A stretch of DNA of 7,085 nt. Source: an uncultured Coleofasciculus sp. (GTDB lineage Bacteria > Cyanobacteriota > Cyanobacteriia > Cyanobacteriales > Coleofasciculaceae). The notes below the pieces were generated by a model. That model made no database searches, was not told the DNA's origin, and saw only the letters and a program-made list of their open reading frames with translations. Location: assembly GCA_902805485.1 (NCBI GenBank), contig CADCTM010000877.1, positions 1 to 7,085 of the forward strand, read 5' to 3'. Made by a program: the position numbers and the translations under genes. Below are positions 1 to 5,187 of this stretch, one piece after another (the first letter of the stretch is position 1; the number at the start of each line of letters is the position of its first letter).

Positions 1-217
1 TACTAGCAGTCAGCAGCGCTGCCATATACTCAACCGGATAATTTGCCTTCAGATAAGCGGTTTGATACGTGACATAACCATAAGCTGTTGAATGAGATTT
101 ATTAAAGCAATTGGAAGCCACTAAACCATTATTTAAAATAAAGTTATGGTCACGCTCTACACCAATGTCATAAACAGGTTGCCTTCCTAATAATTTACGA
201 CCAATAATTTTAACCAT
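1..217 (-). CDS. dnaE: DNA polymerase III alpha subunit, C-terminal half (split dnaE-C) with N-terminal split-intein fragment; partial, runs off the left edge
   Basis: The first 72 residues are visible. Residues 1-36 are a C-intein (separate entry) and residues 37-72 are C-extein, starting CFNKSHSTAYGYVTYQTAYL and continuing KANYPVEYMAALLTAS, a well-known stretch of the bacterial replicative polymerase DnaE. In cyanobacteria with split dnaE, the two halves are encoded at distant loci. The N-intein on DnaE-N and the C-intein here associate and splice the halves into one active alpha subunit of the chromosomal replicase. The start is the ATG at 215-217, because it is the first codon of the C-intein and has an AAGGAG ribosome-binding site 8 nt upstream. 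The rest of the gene lies beyond position 1. The dnaE-N partner is not in this window. Identity is secure from the sequence; trans-splicing is inferred from the family. Confidence 0.96.
   Translation of the reverse strand, partial: MVKIIGRKLLGRQPVYDIGVERDHNFILNNGLVASNCFNKSHSTAYGYVTYQTAYLKANYPVEYMAALLTAS
110..217 (-). other. DnaE split intein, C-terminal fragment (IntC), 36 residues
   Basis: Residues 1-36 of the dnaE-C product begin MVKIIGRKLLG and end NNGLVASN. Block F reads VYDIGVERDHNF, with Asp17 and His24. Block G reads NGLVASN followed by Cys37, the +1 nucleophile. Asn36 is the residue that cyclises to release the intein, and Ser35 takes the penultimate place, as in the Nostoc punctiforme (Npu) DnaE intein. 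The length of 36 residues matches Npu IntC. The Glu21-Arg22-Asp23 loop before His24 is the version found in the fast Npu-type inteins. All residues I would expect for splicing are present, so the fragment looks active; activity itself is inferred. The scar boundary is between positions 110 (last base of Asn36) and 109 (first base of Cys37). Confidence 0.95.
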
Positions 218-225
218 TGTAATTA

Positions 226-231
226 CTCCTT
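226..231 (-). promoter_or_regulatory. Shine-Dalgarno site of dnaE-C
   Basis: The minus strand reads AAGGAG here, 8 nt before the ATG at 215-217. It is the strongest ribosome-binding site in the window and confirms that translation starts at the first intein codon. Confidence 0.85.
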
Positions 232-305
232 ACTGATTATAAGATAAGTTATTCAAGACCAAGAAATGGGCAATAATTTATATTACTTGTGAAATGTAGC
301 TATTC

Positions 306-339
306 AGCTCCCAGACTTCTTTGAAGAAGTCCGGGAGCT
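306..339. repeat. 34-nt near-perfect palindrome between dnaE-C and the upstream gene
   Basis: The left arm AGCTCCCAGACTTCTT (306-321) pairs with AAGAAGTCCGGGAGCT (324-339). The only mismatch is A313/C332, and the centre is TG (322-323). It lies downstream of the 377-760 gene and upstream of dnaE-C, both on the minus strand. It could therefore end transcription of the first gene and insulate dnaE-C. There is no U-tract after the stem on the minus strand, so it is not a textbook intrinsic terminator. Similar AAGAAGTC-centred palindromes are, as I recall, scattered through cyanobacterial genomes, so it may instead be a dispersed repeat. Confidence 0.75.
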
Positions 340-376
340 TGTGTTCAATAACATATCCTAGCTTTAAATAGCTATT

Positions 377-760
377 CTATTTCTTAGCTGTCAGAAACTG
401 ACGCAACTGCAACAAACTTAAAGTTTGCCCCAAATTTAGCGGCAGCAGAGATATTCCTTCCAAGCGCGACTGTACCCAACCTTCGCCCCAATACCACTCG
501 TGAAAACCGTCAATTCCTTGACTTAAGATCAAGCGTAAACAGTTAGACTTCGCAACTTCCACCTGATGTTGAATTGCGACAGGTCCCGCCCAAGCAGTGA
601 AGCTTAATCCTTGATACAGTTGTTCTGGTAAACCTGCTTGAAAGCGTTGTGACCACAGCCATCGTTGCAGTTGCTCAGAATTTAGCAGACTATCACGGAT
701 TGCCGTTTGTGGGGCTTCTACTTCAATGCGGAGATGGCTTTGCTGAAAAGTTCCTAACAT
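377..760 (-). CDS. Conserved-looking hypothetical protein, possible SRPBCC (START-like) fold, 127 aa
   Basis: I do not recognise a named family with confidence. The order of elements fits a small SRPBCC-type domain: a strand (HLRIEVEAP, residues 9-17), an amphipathic helix with a Trp-rich end (SEQLQRWLWSQRF, about 28-40), further strands including an aromatic EWYWGEGW stretch (about 88-95), and a C-terminal helix (LGQTLSLLQLRQFL). SRPBCC proteins bind hydrophobic ligands in a deep pocket, but no ligand can be named here. There is no signal peptide or membrane segment, so it is probably cytoplasmic. The ATG at 758-760 has no convincing Shine-Dalgarno site, so the start is less certain than the frame. 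It is transcribed toward dnaE-C, separated from it by the palindrome at 306-339. Codon use and the unbroken frame support a real gene. Confidence 0.75.
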   Translation of the reverse strand: MLGTFQQSHLRIEVEAPQTAIRDSLLNSEQLQRWLWSQRFQAGLPEQLYQGLSFTAWAGPVAIQHQVEVAKSNCLRLILSQGIDGFHEWYWGEGWVQSRLEGISLLPLNLGQTLSLLQLRQFLTAKK

Positions 761-921
761 ATGCTTTGAGCGTGTTTAACGGATAAATTGGTGTGGCTAT
801 CGAATCATCCTGATCCTATTGAGGTAGCTTCAAACCCCAGGAGATTATCATCCGTCTTGAGATTGATTTTCTAAAGATGAGCGGATAATAAGTCTTAGCT
901 ATCTTTTATTTTCATGACTTT
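761..921. other. Non-coding gap with an imperfect inverted repeat
   Basis: No convincing coding frame is seen on either strand. TTATCATCCG at 845-854 can pair with CGGATAATAA at 882-891, with one C/A mismatch and a 27-nt loop. The gap separates the start of the 377-760 gene from the PPIase remnant and may hold that gene's promoter, which I could not identify. Confidence 0.4.
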
Positions 922-1357
922 ATGGTATCCCAACTGTTTTTAGCTGTTATGAGCAACCGATTTCTCTGGCATAAGCCTTGCAGTATTTAGAAGCTTCTGG
1001 AAAACTCACGTTGTTCATCGGCGCTATTGTACGCCAATACTTGAGCGAGCAAGAACTGCAAAACCGAGAAGATTTAGAAATTAGTCCGGCACTTACCAAA
1101 TAGCCAGTGATCGATTTTCGCTTACAACGCCAGCTTAGTGACCCGAAAGTTTTTACCGAGTCGCTGGCTAGTACTGGCAAAATTACACAACTTTTCATAA
1201 AGAAGTCACCTCTAGCTTCAAGCAAGAATTACTCAAAGCACAAGTTACCGAGCCGAAATTACAAGAACACTTTATTGAGCGTAAACTCTTTTTAGATCGC
1301 GTGGTACCTTCTCGAATCAGCGTTGCCGATCGCGAATTGGCTGAGGAATTAGCCAGC
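922..1357 (+). pseudogene. Decayed N-terminal remnant of a peptidyl-prolyl isomerase (PpiC/SurA-like)
   Basis: Read across frames, the plus strand gives ISLA*ALQYLEASGKL, then LFIGAIVRQYLSEQELQ, NREDLEISPALTK*PVIDF, RLQRQLSDPKVFTESLAS and, after a frameshift, FHKEVTSSFKQELLKAQV, TEPKLQEHFIERKLFLD and RVVPSRISVADRELAEELA. This pattern resembles the SurA-like helical N-terminus of cyanobacterial peptidyl-prolyl isomerases found with HlyB/HlyD-type exporters. Lesions are a TAA at 972-974, a TAG at 1101-1103, a frameshift near 1180-1193 and probably another before 960. The ATG at 922 is a possible old start. The parvulin catalytic domain, which should follow, is absent: at about 1355 the sequence switches to an HlyD remnant on the other strand. 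The family assignment is from memory of homologues; the broken coding character is directly visible. It cannot make a functional protein. Confidence 0.65.
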
Positions 1358-1728
1358 CATGAGAACCTGACCTTTGACAATGCGATCGCCTTCTTTAACC
1401 TTAATTGCTCGAATATTACCACCACCTAGGGCAAGCACGAGACGCACTTGTGTTGAGGCAATCAACTCGCCCGTTGCCACCGCAACTTCATCCACCATAC
1501 TAAAATGTGCCCAAGCGATTGTTCGCAATACTAATAAAACCCAATGCTACCGACCAACAAGCGGGTATGTAACGGCAGTAACTCTTGTACCGCCTTACCT
1601 AGCTCATAAGATAGTCGATCTTCTGGCAAGGCACAAAGCGTTCTCTGGTCTGGCGTGCTTGAACTGGAGAAGAAGCGATCGCCCATTGCATAAACTCGAA
1701 ACGTTGGATAGCGATCGGTGAGTCTTAC
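1358..1728 (-). pseudogene. Decayed N-terminal remnant of an HlyD-family membrane fusion protein
   Basis: The minus strand from about 1716 reads DRYPTFRVYAMGDRFFSSSS, TPDQRTLCALPEDRLSYELG and KAVQELLPLHTRLLVGSIGF, then a TAG at 1531-1533. One shift later it continues TIAWAHFSMVDEVAVATGEL, IASTQVRLVLALGGGNIRAI and KVKEGDRIVKGQVLMA. This is the cytoplasmic N-terminus, the single membrane span and the first biotinyl-lipoyl-like hairpin of an HlyD adaptor, the periplasmic bridge of type I secretion systems. Two extra bases fall inside the membrane span: one T in the TTTT run at 1537-1540 and one A at about 1523-1524. Removing both restores a continuous FISIATIAWAHF. The downstream coiled-coil and C-terminal domains are missing. 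The fragment ends where the oppositely oriented PPIase remnant begins. Family call is good; loss of function is clear unless sequencing errors explain the two insertions. Confidence 0.75.
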
Positions 1729-1732
1729 CTAA

Positions 1733-1763
1733 TTGTCCCTCACACCAACGCCAGACCTAAAAT
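1733..1763 (+). promoter_or_regulatory. Candidate promoter of hslO
   Basis: TTGTCC (1733-1738) and TAAAAT (1758-1763) match the -35 and -10 consensus at 4/6 and 5/6, with a rather long 19-nt spacer. Transcription would start near 1770, leaving a leader of about 29 nt that includes the TAAGG ribosome-binding site. This is a prediction from the sequence only. Confidence 0.33.
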
Positions 1764-1787
1764 AAAAATAGAGTCTGTTAAGAAGTG

Positions 1788-1792
1788 TAAGG
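1788..1792 (+). promoter_or_regulatory. Ribosome-binding site of hslO
   Basis: TAAGG lies 6 nt before the ATG at 1799-1801 and supports that start. Confidence 0.6.
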
Positions 1793-1798
1793 TTTTTC

Positions 1799-2698
1799 AT
1801 GGCTGATCAGTTAATTCGCGCCACAGCGGCGGCGGGTGGCATTAGAGCCGTCGGCGTCATCACAACACGCCTCACTGAAGAAGCCCGTCGGCGTCACAAA
1901 CTCTCTTATGTGGCAACAGCCGCACTAGGTCGCACGATGTCTTCAGGGCTATTGTTGGCTTCTAACATGAAGCGAGAAGGGTCGAGGGTAAATATTCGCG
2001 TCAAAGGTAAAGGTCCCCTGGGTGGCATCCTCATTGATGCGGGATTAGACGGAACAGTTCGGGGTTATGTAGATAACCCAAGCGTTGAACTGCCTCCTAA
2101 CGAACGCGGCAAGCTCGATGTAGGCGGTGCAGTTGGGCATGATGGGTATCTCTACGTTGTCCGAGACGTTGGCTATGGCTACCCGTATTCCAGCACCGTA
2201 GAGCTGGTATCCGGTGAAATTGGCGATGACATCGCTCACTACCTGGTGACATCCGAGCAAACACCATCAGCTTTAGTTGTGGGTGTATTTGTCGGCGCAG
2301 AAGGGGTTACGGCTGCTGGGGGAATCTTAATTCAAGTTCTGCCAAAAGCCGCAACCGACGAAGCTTTAGTGAAAACCTTAGAATCTCGCGTTGCCAAGCT
2401 AGCAGGTTTTACCCCTCTGTTACAGGAAGGCAAAACCTTACCAGAGATTTTTGAGCAACTACTGGGCGATATGGGCTTGGTAATGTTGCCAGAAGTTCAG
2501 ATGCTGCGTTTTCACTGTGGTTGCTCATTCGAGCGCGTTTTGGGGGCTTTAAAAATGCTCGGCGTTGCCGAACTCCAGGATATGATTGAAAAAGATCATG
2601 GAGCTGAAGCCACTTGTCACTTCTGTGGCGAAGTTTATCAGGCAAGTTCTGAGGAACTCGCGCGGTTGATTGAAGATTTGCGATCCGAGTCACTTTAA
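1799..2698 (+). CDS. hslO: Hsp33 redox-regulated molecular chaperone, 299 aa
   Basis: Hsp33 is a cytoplasmic holdase that stays inactive while a C-terminal zinc centre is reduced. Oxidants such as hypochlorite or peroxide plus heat release the zinc, form disulfides and unfold the linker, and the protein then binds unfolding clients. The four zinc cysteines are present as C240-x-C242 and C273-x-x-C276, 30 residues apart (FHCGCSF and CHFCGEVY), the usual CxC-x27-32-CxxC spacing. The N-terminal domain opens with a typical ADQLIRATAAAGGIRAVGV and carries family stretches KGKGPLGGILIDAG and VGHDGYLYVVRD. The length is normal for the family. It stands alone: degraded pseudogenes lie upstream and a 355-bp gap downstream, so it is probably a monocistronic unit. 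The start is fixed by the family N-terminus and an upstream TAAGG. Confidence 0.97.
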   Translation: MADQLIRATAAAGGIRAVGVITTRLTEEARRRHKLSYVATAALGRTMSSGLLLASNMKREGSRVNIRVKGKGPLGGILIDAGLDGTVRGYVDNPSVELPPNERGKLDVGGAVGHDGYLYVVRDVGYGYPYSSTVELVSGEIGDDIAHYLVTSEQTPSALVVGVFVGAEGVTAAGGILIQVLPKAATDEALVKTLESRVAKLAGFTPLLQEGKTLPEIFEQLLGDMGLVMLPEVQMLRFHCGCSFERVLGALKMLGVAELQDMIEKDHGAEATCHFCGEVYQASSEELARLIEDLRSESL

Positions 2699-2702
2699 AA
2701 CA

Positions 2703-2718
2703 CTTTGTCGCGACAAAG
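2703..2718 (+). terminator. Perfect 16-bp palindrome after hslO, possible terminator
   Basis: CTTTGTCG (2703-2710) is followed directly by its reverse complement CGACAAAG (2711-2718), four bases after the hslO stop codon. A second option uses CGACAA (2711-2716) with TTGTCG (2721-2726) across a 4-nt loop. The position suggests transcript ending or 3'-end protection, but there is no following U-tract. Confidence 0.4.
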
Positions 2719-2895
2719 CCTTGTCGTTACCCACAAGTTCAAAGCTGATGACGCTTTCTTTAAAAGTCAAAAAGTCAGTCTCTACCGAAAAAATACTACC
2801 GTAGGACAAGAATTTTGGCAAAGACAATGAAACGATCCTGGTTTCTCAAACATTTGGCGTAGCAAGGATTATAAGAAATAGGGGTGACGACAAGG
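2719..2895. repeat. 14-nt inverted repeat pair bounding 177 bp
   Basis: CCTTGTCGTTACCC (2719-2732) and GGGTGACGACAAGG (2882-2895) are reverse complements except at one position, which would be a G-U pair in RNA. The enclosed DNA has no coding potential that I can see. Terminal inverted repeats around a short non-coding core resemble a MITE-like element, but I see no target-site duplication. Confidence 0.4.
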
Positions 2896-2992
2896 TTTAA
2901 TAACCAAGGGCAGTCGGGGGGCGTAGTCGTGGTTAATAAAAAATAATGCCTTAAAGGCAGGATGTAGCTTTTTCTGGCAGGGGAGAGTAGGA

Positions 2993-3020
2993 TTGCAACT
3001 ACACAAGAGTGGTTTAAAAC
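2993..3020 (+). promoter_or_regulatory. Candidate promoter of the repeat-protein gene
   Basis: TTGCAA (2993-2998) and TAAAAC (3015-3020) are separated by 16 nt and each match consensus at 4/6. The start point would be near 3027, about 27 nt before the ATG. The match is weak. Confidence 0.28.
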
Positions 3021-3053
3021 ACGCTGGATCAGCCATAGTGCGTGGTGTGAGTT

Positions 3054-5132
3054 ATGACAAGAGATCGAGAAATTCCTGACCCTTGGCCGACCTCGAAGTC
3101 TTCACCGGGTCAGCCTAATAGAAAACGAAAAAAAAGTGATAGCGAAGCGTTAGCGAATCCGCGAACGTCTGCTGCCAAGCGTCCCTTAGTTCCTCCTAAA
3201 ATTGCCCGTGAAGGGAGACCAACAATCGCCAATTTGCAACAAGAACTTCCCCCGCCGGAACCGCAACAGCTAGCGACGGCAGAGGAACTGCCTCCATCTC
3301 CTTCAAAGTGGCATTGGCGTAACTTTAAGACGGATTTGCGGTTCTGGGCAATTTTAATTGTGCTGATTTTCAGTGGAGTGGGATTAACCGCAGTGGCGCT
3401 GTTGCTGAAGCTGCCTACGGTTCCCAATTGTCCTGCAACATTTTGGCCGACAGCTTCGGCGTCGATGCGCCTTTATTGCGCCCAATTGGCAGGAAATAAG
3501 CAGACAGCAGAAAATTTACTACAAGCGATCGCTTTAGTTCAAGATTTGCCCGCCGATCACCCCTTACGCCCCGAAATTAACCGCCAGATCGAAGAGTGGT
3601 CGCAAGATATCCTAAAAATTGGTGATGAAAAGTTCCAAGTCGGTCAACTAGATGAGGCAATTAACATTGCCAGACGCATTCCCAATGGTGTGTCTGCCCA
3701 AAAACTGGTAGAACAACGGATTGAACGTTGGAAAACGATTTGGGCCCAAGGACAATCCATTTTTGCAAAAACCGAGGAACAGTTAAGGCAATCTAACTGG
3801 GTTCAGGCGTTTCGAGAAGCCGTAAAAATGACGTCTGTTGAGAATAAATACTGGGCAATCACCAAGTACGACCAATTAACTAAGCTAATTCAGATTGCTA
3901 AAATCGCCAGCGCTCAGTTGGATAAAGCTCATGAGTTGAGTAAAAGTGATTCTATAGACGATATTTTGGCAGCGATTAAGCAAGCTGAAAAAATTTCTTC
4001 CCAGAGTTACGCCTACAAAGAGGCGCAGAAATTGATTGCCGAGTGTGGGAAGAAACTGCTCAAGATTGCTGAGTATCGGTTGGAACAACGGAATGGGAAA
4101 GGTGTGTTGGAAGTTGCCGAAAAAATTCCTCCAAGTGTCAAATTGGAGTCCCAGAAAAATGACTTGATTAACTTGGGGAATGCTTTAACGCAGGCGACAT
4201 CCGGAACAATTTCGTCTTTGGAAGAGGCGATCGCTTCTGCTCAAAAAGTCTCCAGTAGTCGTCCCCTCGGAGCTAAAGGACAACAACTGATTAGCCGTTG
4301 GCAACGAGAAGTTCAAGATATTACTCAGCTAGAACGGGCGCGGACATTTGCCAATTCTGGTTTAGTCCCTGACTTGAGAAGTGCGATCGCGGAAGCTAAA
4401 GAAATACCGAGTGGTAATCCTCGCTACTCAGAAGCACGAGCGGAAATTAACCGCTGGACTCGTCAAGCGGAGACAATAGAAGACCAGCCTTATCTGGATC
4501 GGGCAACACAAATTGCTAATTTTGGTGGACAACCATCTTTGCAAGAAGCAATTCAAGAAGCCAGTCGCATTGCTCCGGGTCGCGCCCTTTACAAGCAAGC
4601 TCAAGAGAAAATTGGGCAGTGGACAGACACGCTCCAACGGCAACAAGACCAGCCTTTCCTCGACCAGGCAAGGACTTTAGCCAGTGGGGGCAATATTCCC
4701 TCAGCGATCGCGGCGGCGCAACAAATTCGCTCAGGACGCGCACTTTACCGGGAAGCGCAAAGCGATATCGAAACTTGGCAAGCCGAAATTCGGGGTCAGC
4801 AGCGCCTACAGGAAGCTTACCAAACGGCGAGTGCTGGAACCCCAGAAGCTTTCTCCGCAGCAATTCGAGTGGCTAGACAGGTTCCCTCTTCTTCTTCGGC
4901 GAGAGCGGATGCCAGAACGATGGTTAATCGCTGGAGCAATCAACTTTTATCAATTGCCCAAGACCGCTCATCCTACAATATTCGGGAAGCGATCGGCATT
5001 GCTAAAATGATTCCTTCTAGCGCTGATGCTTATGAGGCAGCGCAAACACAGATTCAGTCGTGGCAAAATATTTTAGAGCCACCACCACCACCTGTTAGCG
5101 AGCCACTGCCTTCTGCCATAGACACTCAGTAA
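3054..5132 (+). CDS. Single-span membrane protein with a tandem array of Trp-terminated helical repeats, 692 aa
   Basis: I know of no characterised function. Residues 1-95 are basic and proline-rich, probably disordered (RKRKK at 23-27, PPPEP at 66-70). One hydrophobic span lies at about 97-119. The positive flank KWHWRNFKTDLR predicts the N-terminus in the cytoplasm and the large C-terminal part in the periplasm or thylakoid lumen. From about 140 to 672 the chain is an array of helical units with the pattern LxxAxxxAxxG, AIxxAxxI, YxxAQxxIxxW. The unit-ending Trp residues are W182, W226, W416, W468, W523, W575, W627 and W670, spaced 52, 55, 52, 52 and 43 from W416 on. A degenerate unit ends at C331 (YKEAQKLIAEC). 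The tail carries PPPPP (676-680). Such proteins are sometimes labelled chromosome segregation ATPase, but I see no Walker motif or any catalytic motif. The repeats suggest a scaffold or binding role. No strong Shine-Dalgarno precedes the ATG; GTGTGAG is the nearest purine-rich stretch. Confidence 0.88.
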   Translation: MTRDREIPDPWPTSKSSPGQPNRKRKKSDSEALANPRTSAAKRPLVPPKIAREGRPTIANLQQELPPPEPQQLATAEELPPSPSKWHWRNFKTDLRFWAILIVLIFSGVGLTAVALLLKLPTVPNCPATFWPTASASMRLYCAQLAGNKQTAENLLQAIALVQDLPADHPLRPEINRQIEEWSQDILKIGDEKFQVGQLDEAINIARRIPNGVSAQKLVEQRIERWKTIWAQGQSIFAKTEEQLRQSNWVQAFREAVKMTSVENKYWAITKYDQLTKLIQIAKIASAQLDKAHELSKSDSIDDILAAIKQAEKISSQSYAYKEAQKLIAECGKKLLKIAEYRLEQRNGKGVLEVAEKIPPSVKLESQKNDLINLGNALTQATSGTISSLEEAIASAQKVSSSRPLGAKGQQLISRWQREVQDITQLERARTFANSGLVPDLRSAIAEAKEIPSGNPRYSEARAEINRWTRQAETIEDQPYLDRATQIANFGGQPSLQEAIQEASRIAPGRALYKQAQEKIGQWTDTLQRQQDQPFLDQARTLASGGNIPSAIAAAQQIRSGRALYREAQSDIETWQAEIRGQQRLQEAYQTASAGTPEAFSAAIRVARQVPSSSSARADARTMVNRWSNQLLSIAQDRSSYNIREAIGIAKMIPSSADAYEAAQTQIQSWQNILEPPPPPVSEPLPSAIDTQ

Positions 5133-5151
5133 TACTGCTGACTAAGAAGTC

Positions 5152-5173
5152 GGGGGTGGCATTGTCCACCCTC
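5152..5173. terminator. Hairpin between two convergent genes, probable bidirectional terminator
   Basis: GGGGGTGG (5152-5159) pairs with CCACCCTC (5166-5173) across a 6-nt loop, giving an 8-bp stem with one G-U pair. It sits in the 55-bp space between the stop at 5132 (plus) and the stop at 5188 (minus), where a shared terminator is expected. Neither side has a good U-tract. The preceding AAGAAGTCGGG echoes an arm of the palindrome at 306-339. Confidence 0.5.
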
Positions 5174-5187
5174 CAACATTTGACAGG

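Larger units (their letters stand above)
2699..3053. other. 355-bp non-coding gap with nested inverted repeats
   Basis: I see no gene on either strand. The gap starts with a perfect 16-bp palindrome just after the hslO stop, holds a 14-nt inverted repeat pair enclosing 177 bp (2719-2895), a TAACCA/TGGTTA stem (2901-2906 with 2930-2935) around a G-run, a TGCCTT-A-AAGGCA inverted repeat (2947-2959), and a candidate promoter for the next gene. A small RNA or a degraded repeat element is possible, but nothing here proves either. Confidence 0.5.

Noticed and set aside
236..241. Perfect TATAAT on the minus strand upstream of dnaE-C, a tempting -10 box
   Set aside because: Transcription would start near 229, inside the AAGGAG ribosome-binding site, and there is no good -35 at 16-18 nt. 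It is probably AT-rich coincidence.
947..1225. A 92-residue minus-strand open frame
   Set aside because: It is the antisense of the PPIase remnant, is cysteine- and serine-rich, and has no recognisable family pattern.
1107..1295. A 62-residue plus-strand open frame
   Set aside because: Its first half is the middle of the PPIase remnant in frame, and its second half is out of frame, so it is a by-product of the pseudogene frameshift.
1374..1721. A 115-residue plus-strand open frame
   Set aside because: It is antisense to a clear HlyD reading on the minus strand, and its own protein is low-complexity and unlike any family I know.
2409..2693. A 94-residue minus-strand open frame inside hslO
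   Set aside because: It is fully covered by the hslO zinc-domain coding region, so it is a shadow frame.
2947..2973. TGCCTT-A-AAGGCA inverted repeat followed at a distance by a T-run, as an intrinsic terminator
   Set aside because: The stem leaves too small a loop unless shortened to about 4-5 bp, and the T-run starts some 9 nt after the stem.
3054..5132. Annotation of the large protein as a chromosome segregation ATPase
   Set aside because: I see no Walker A, Walker B or ABC signature. The resemblance to SMC-type proteins would come only from Ala/Gln/Glu-rich helices.
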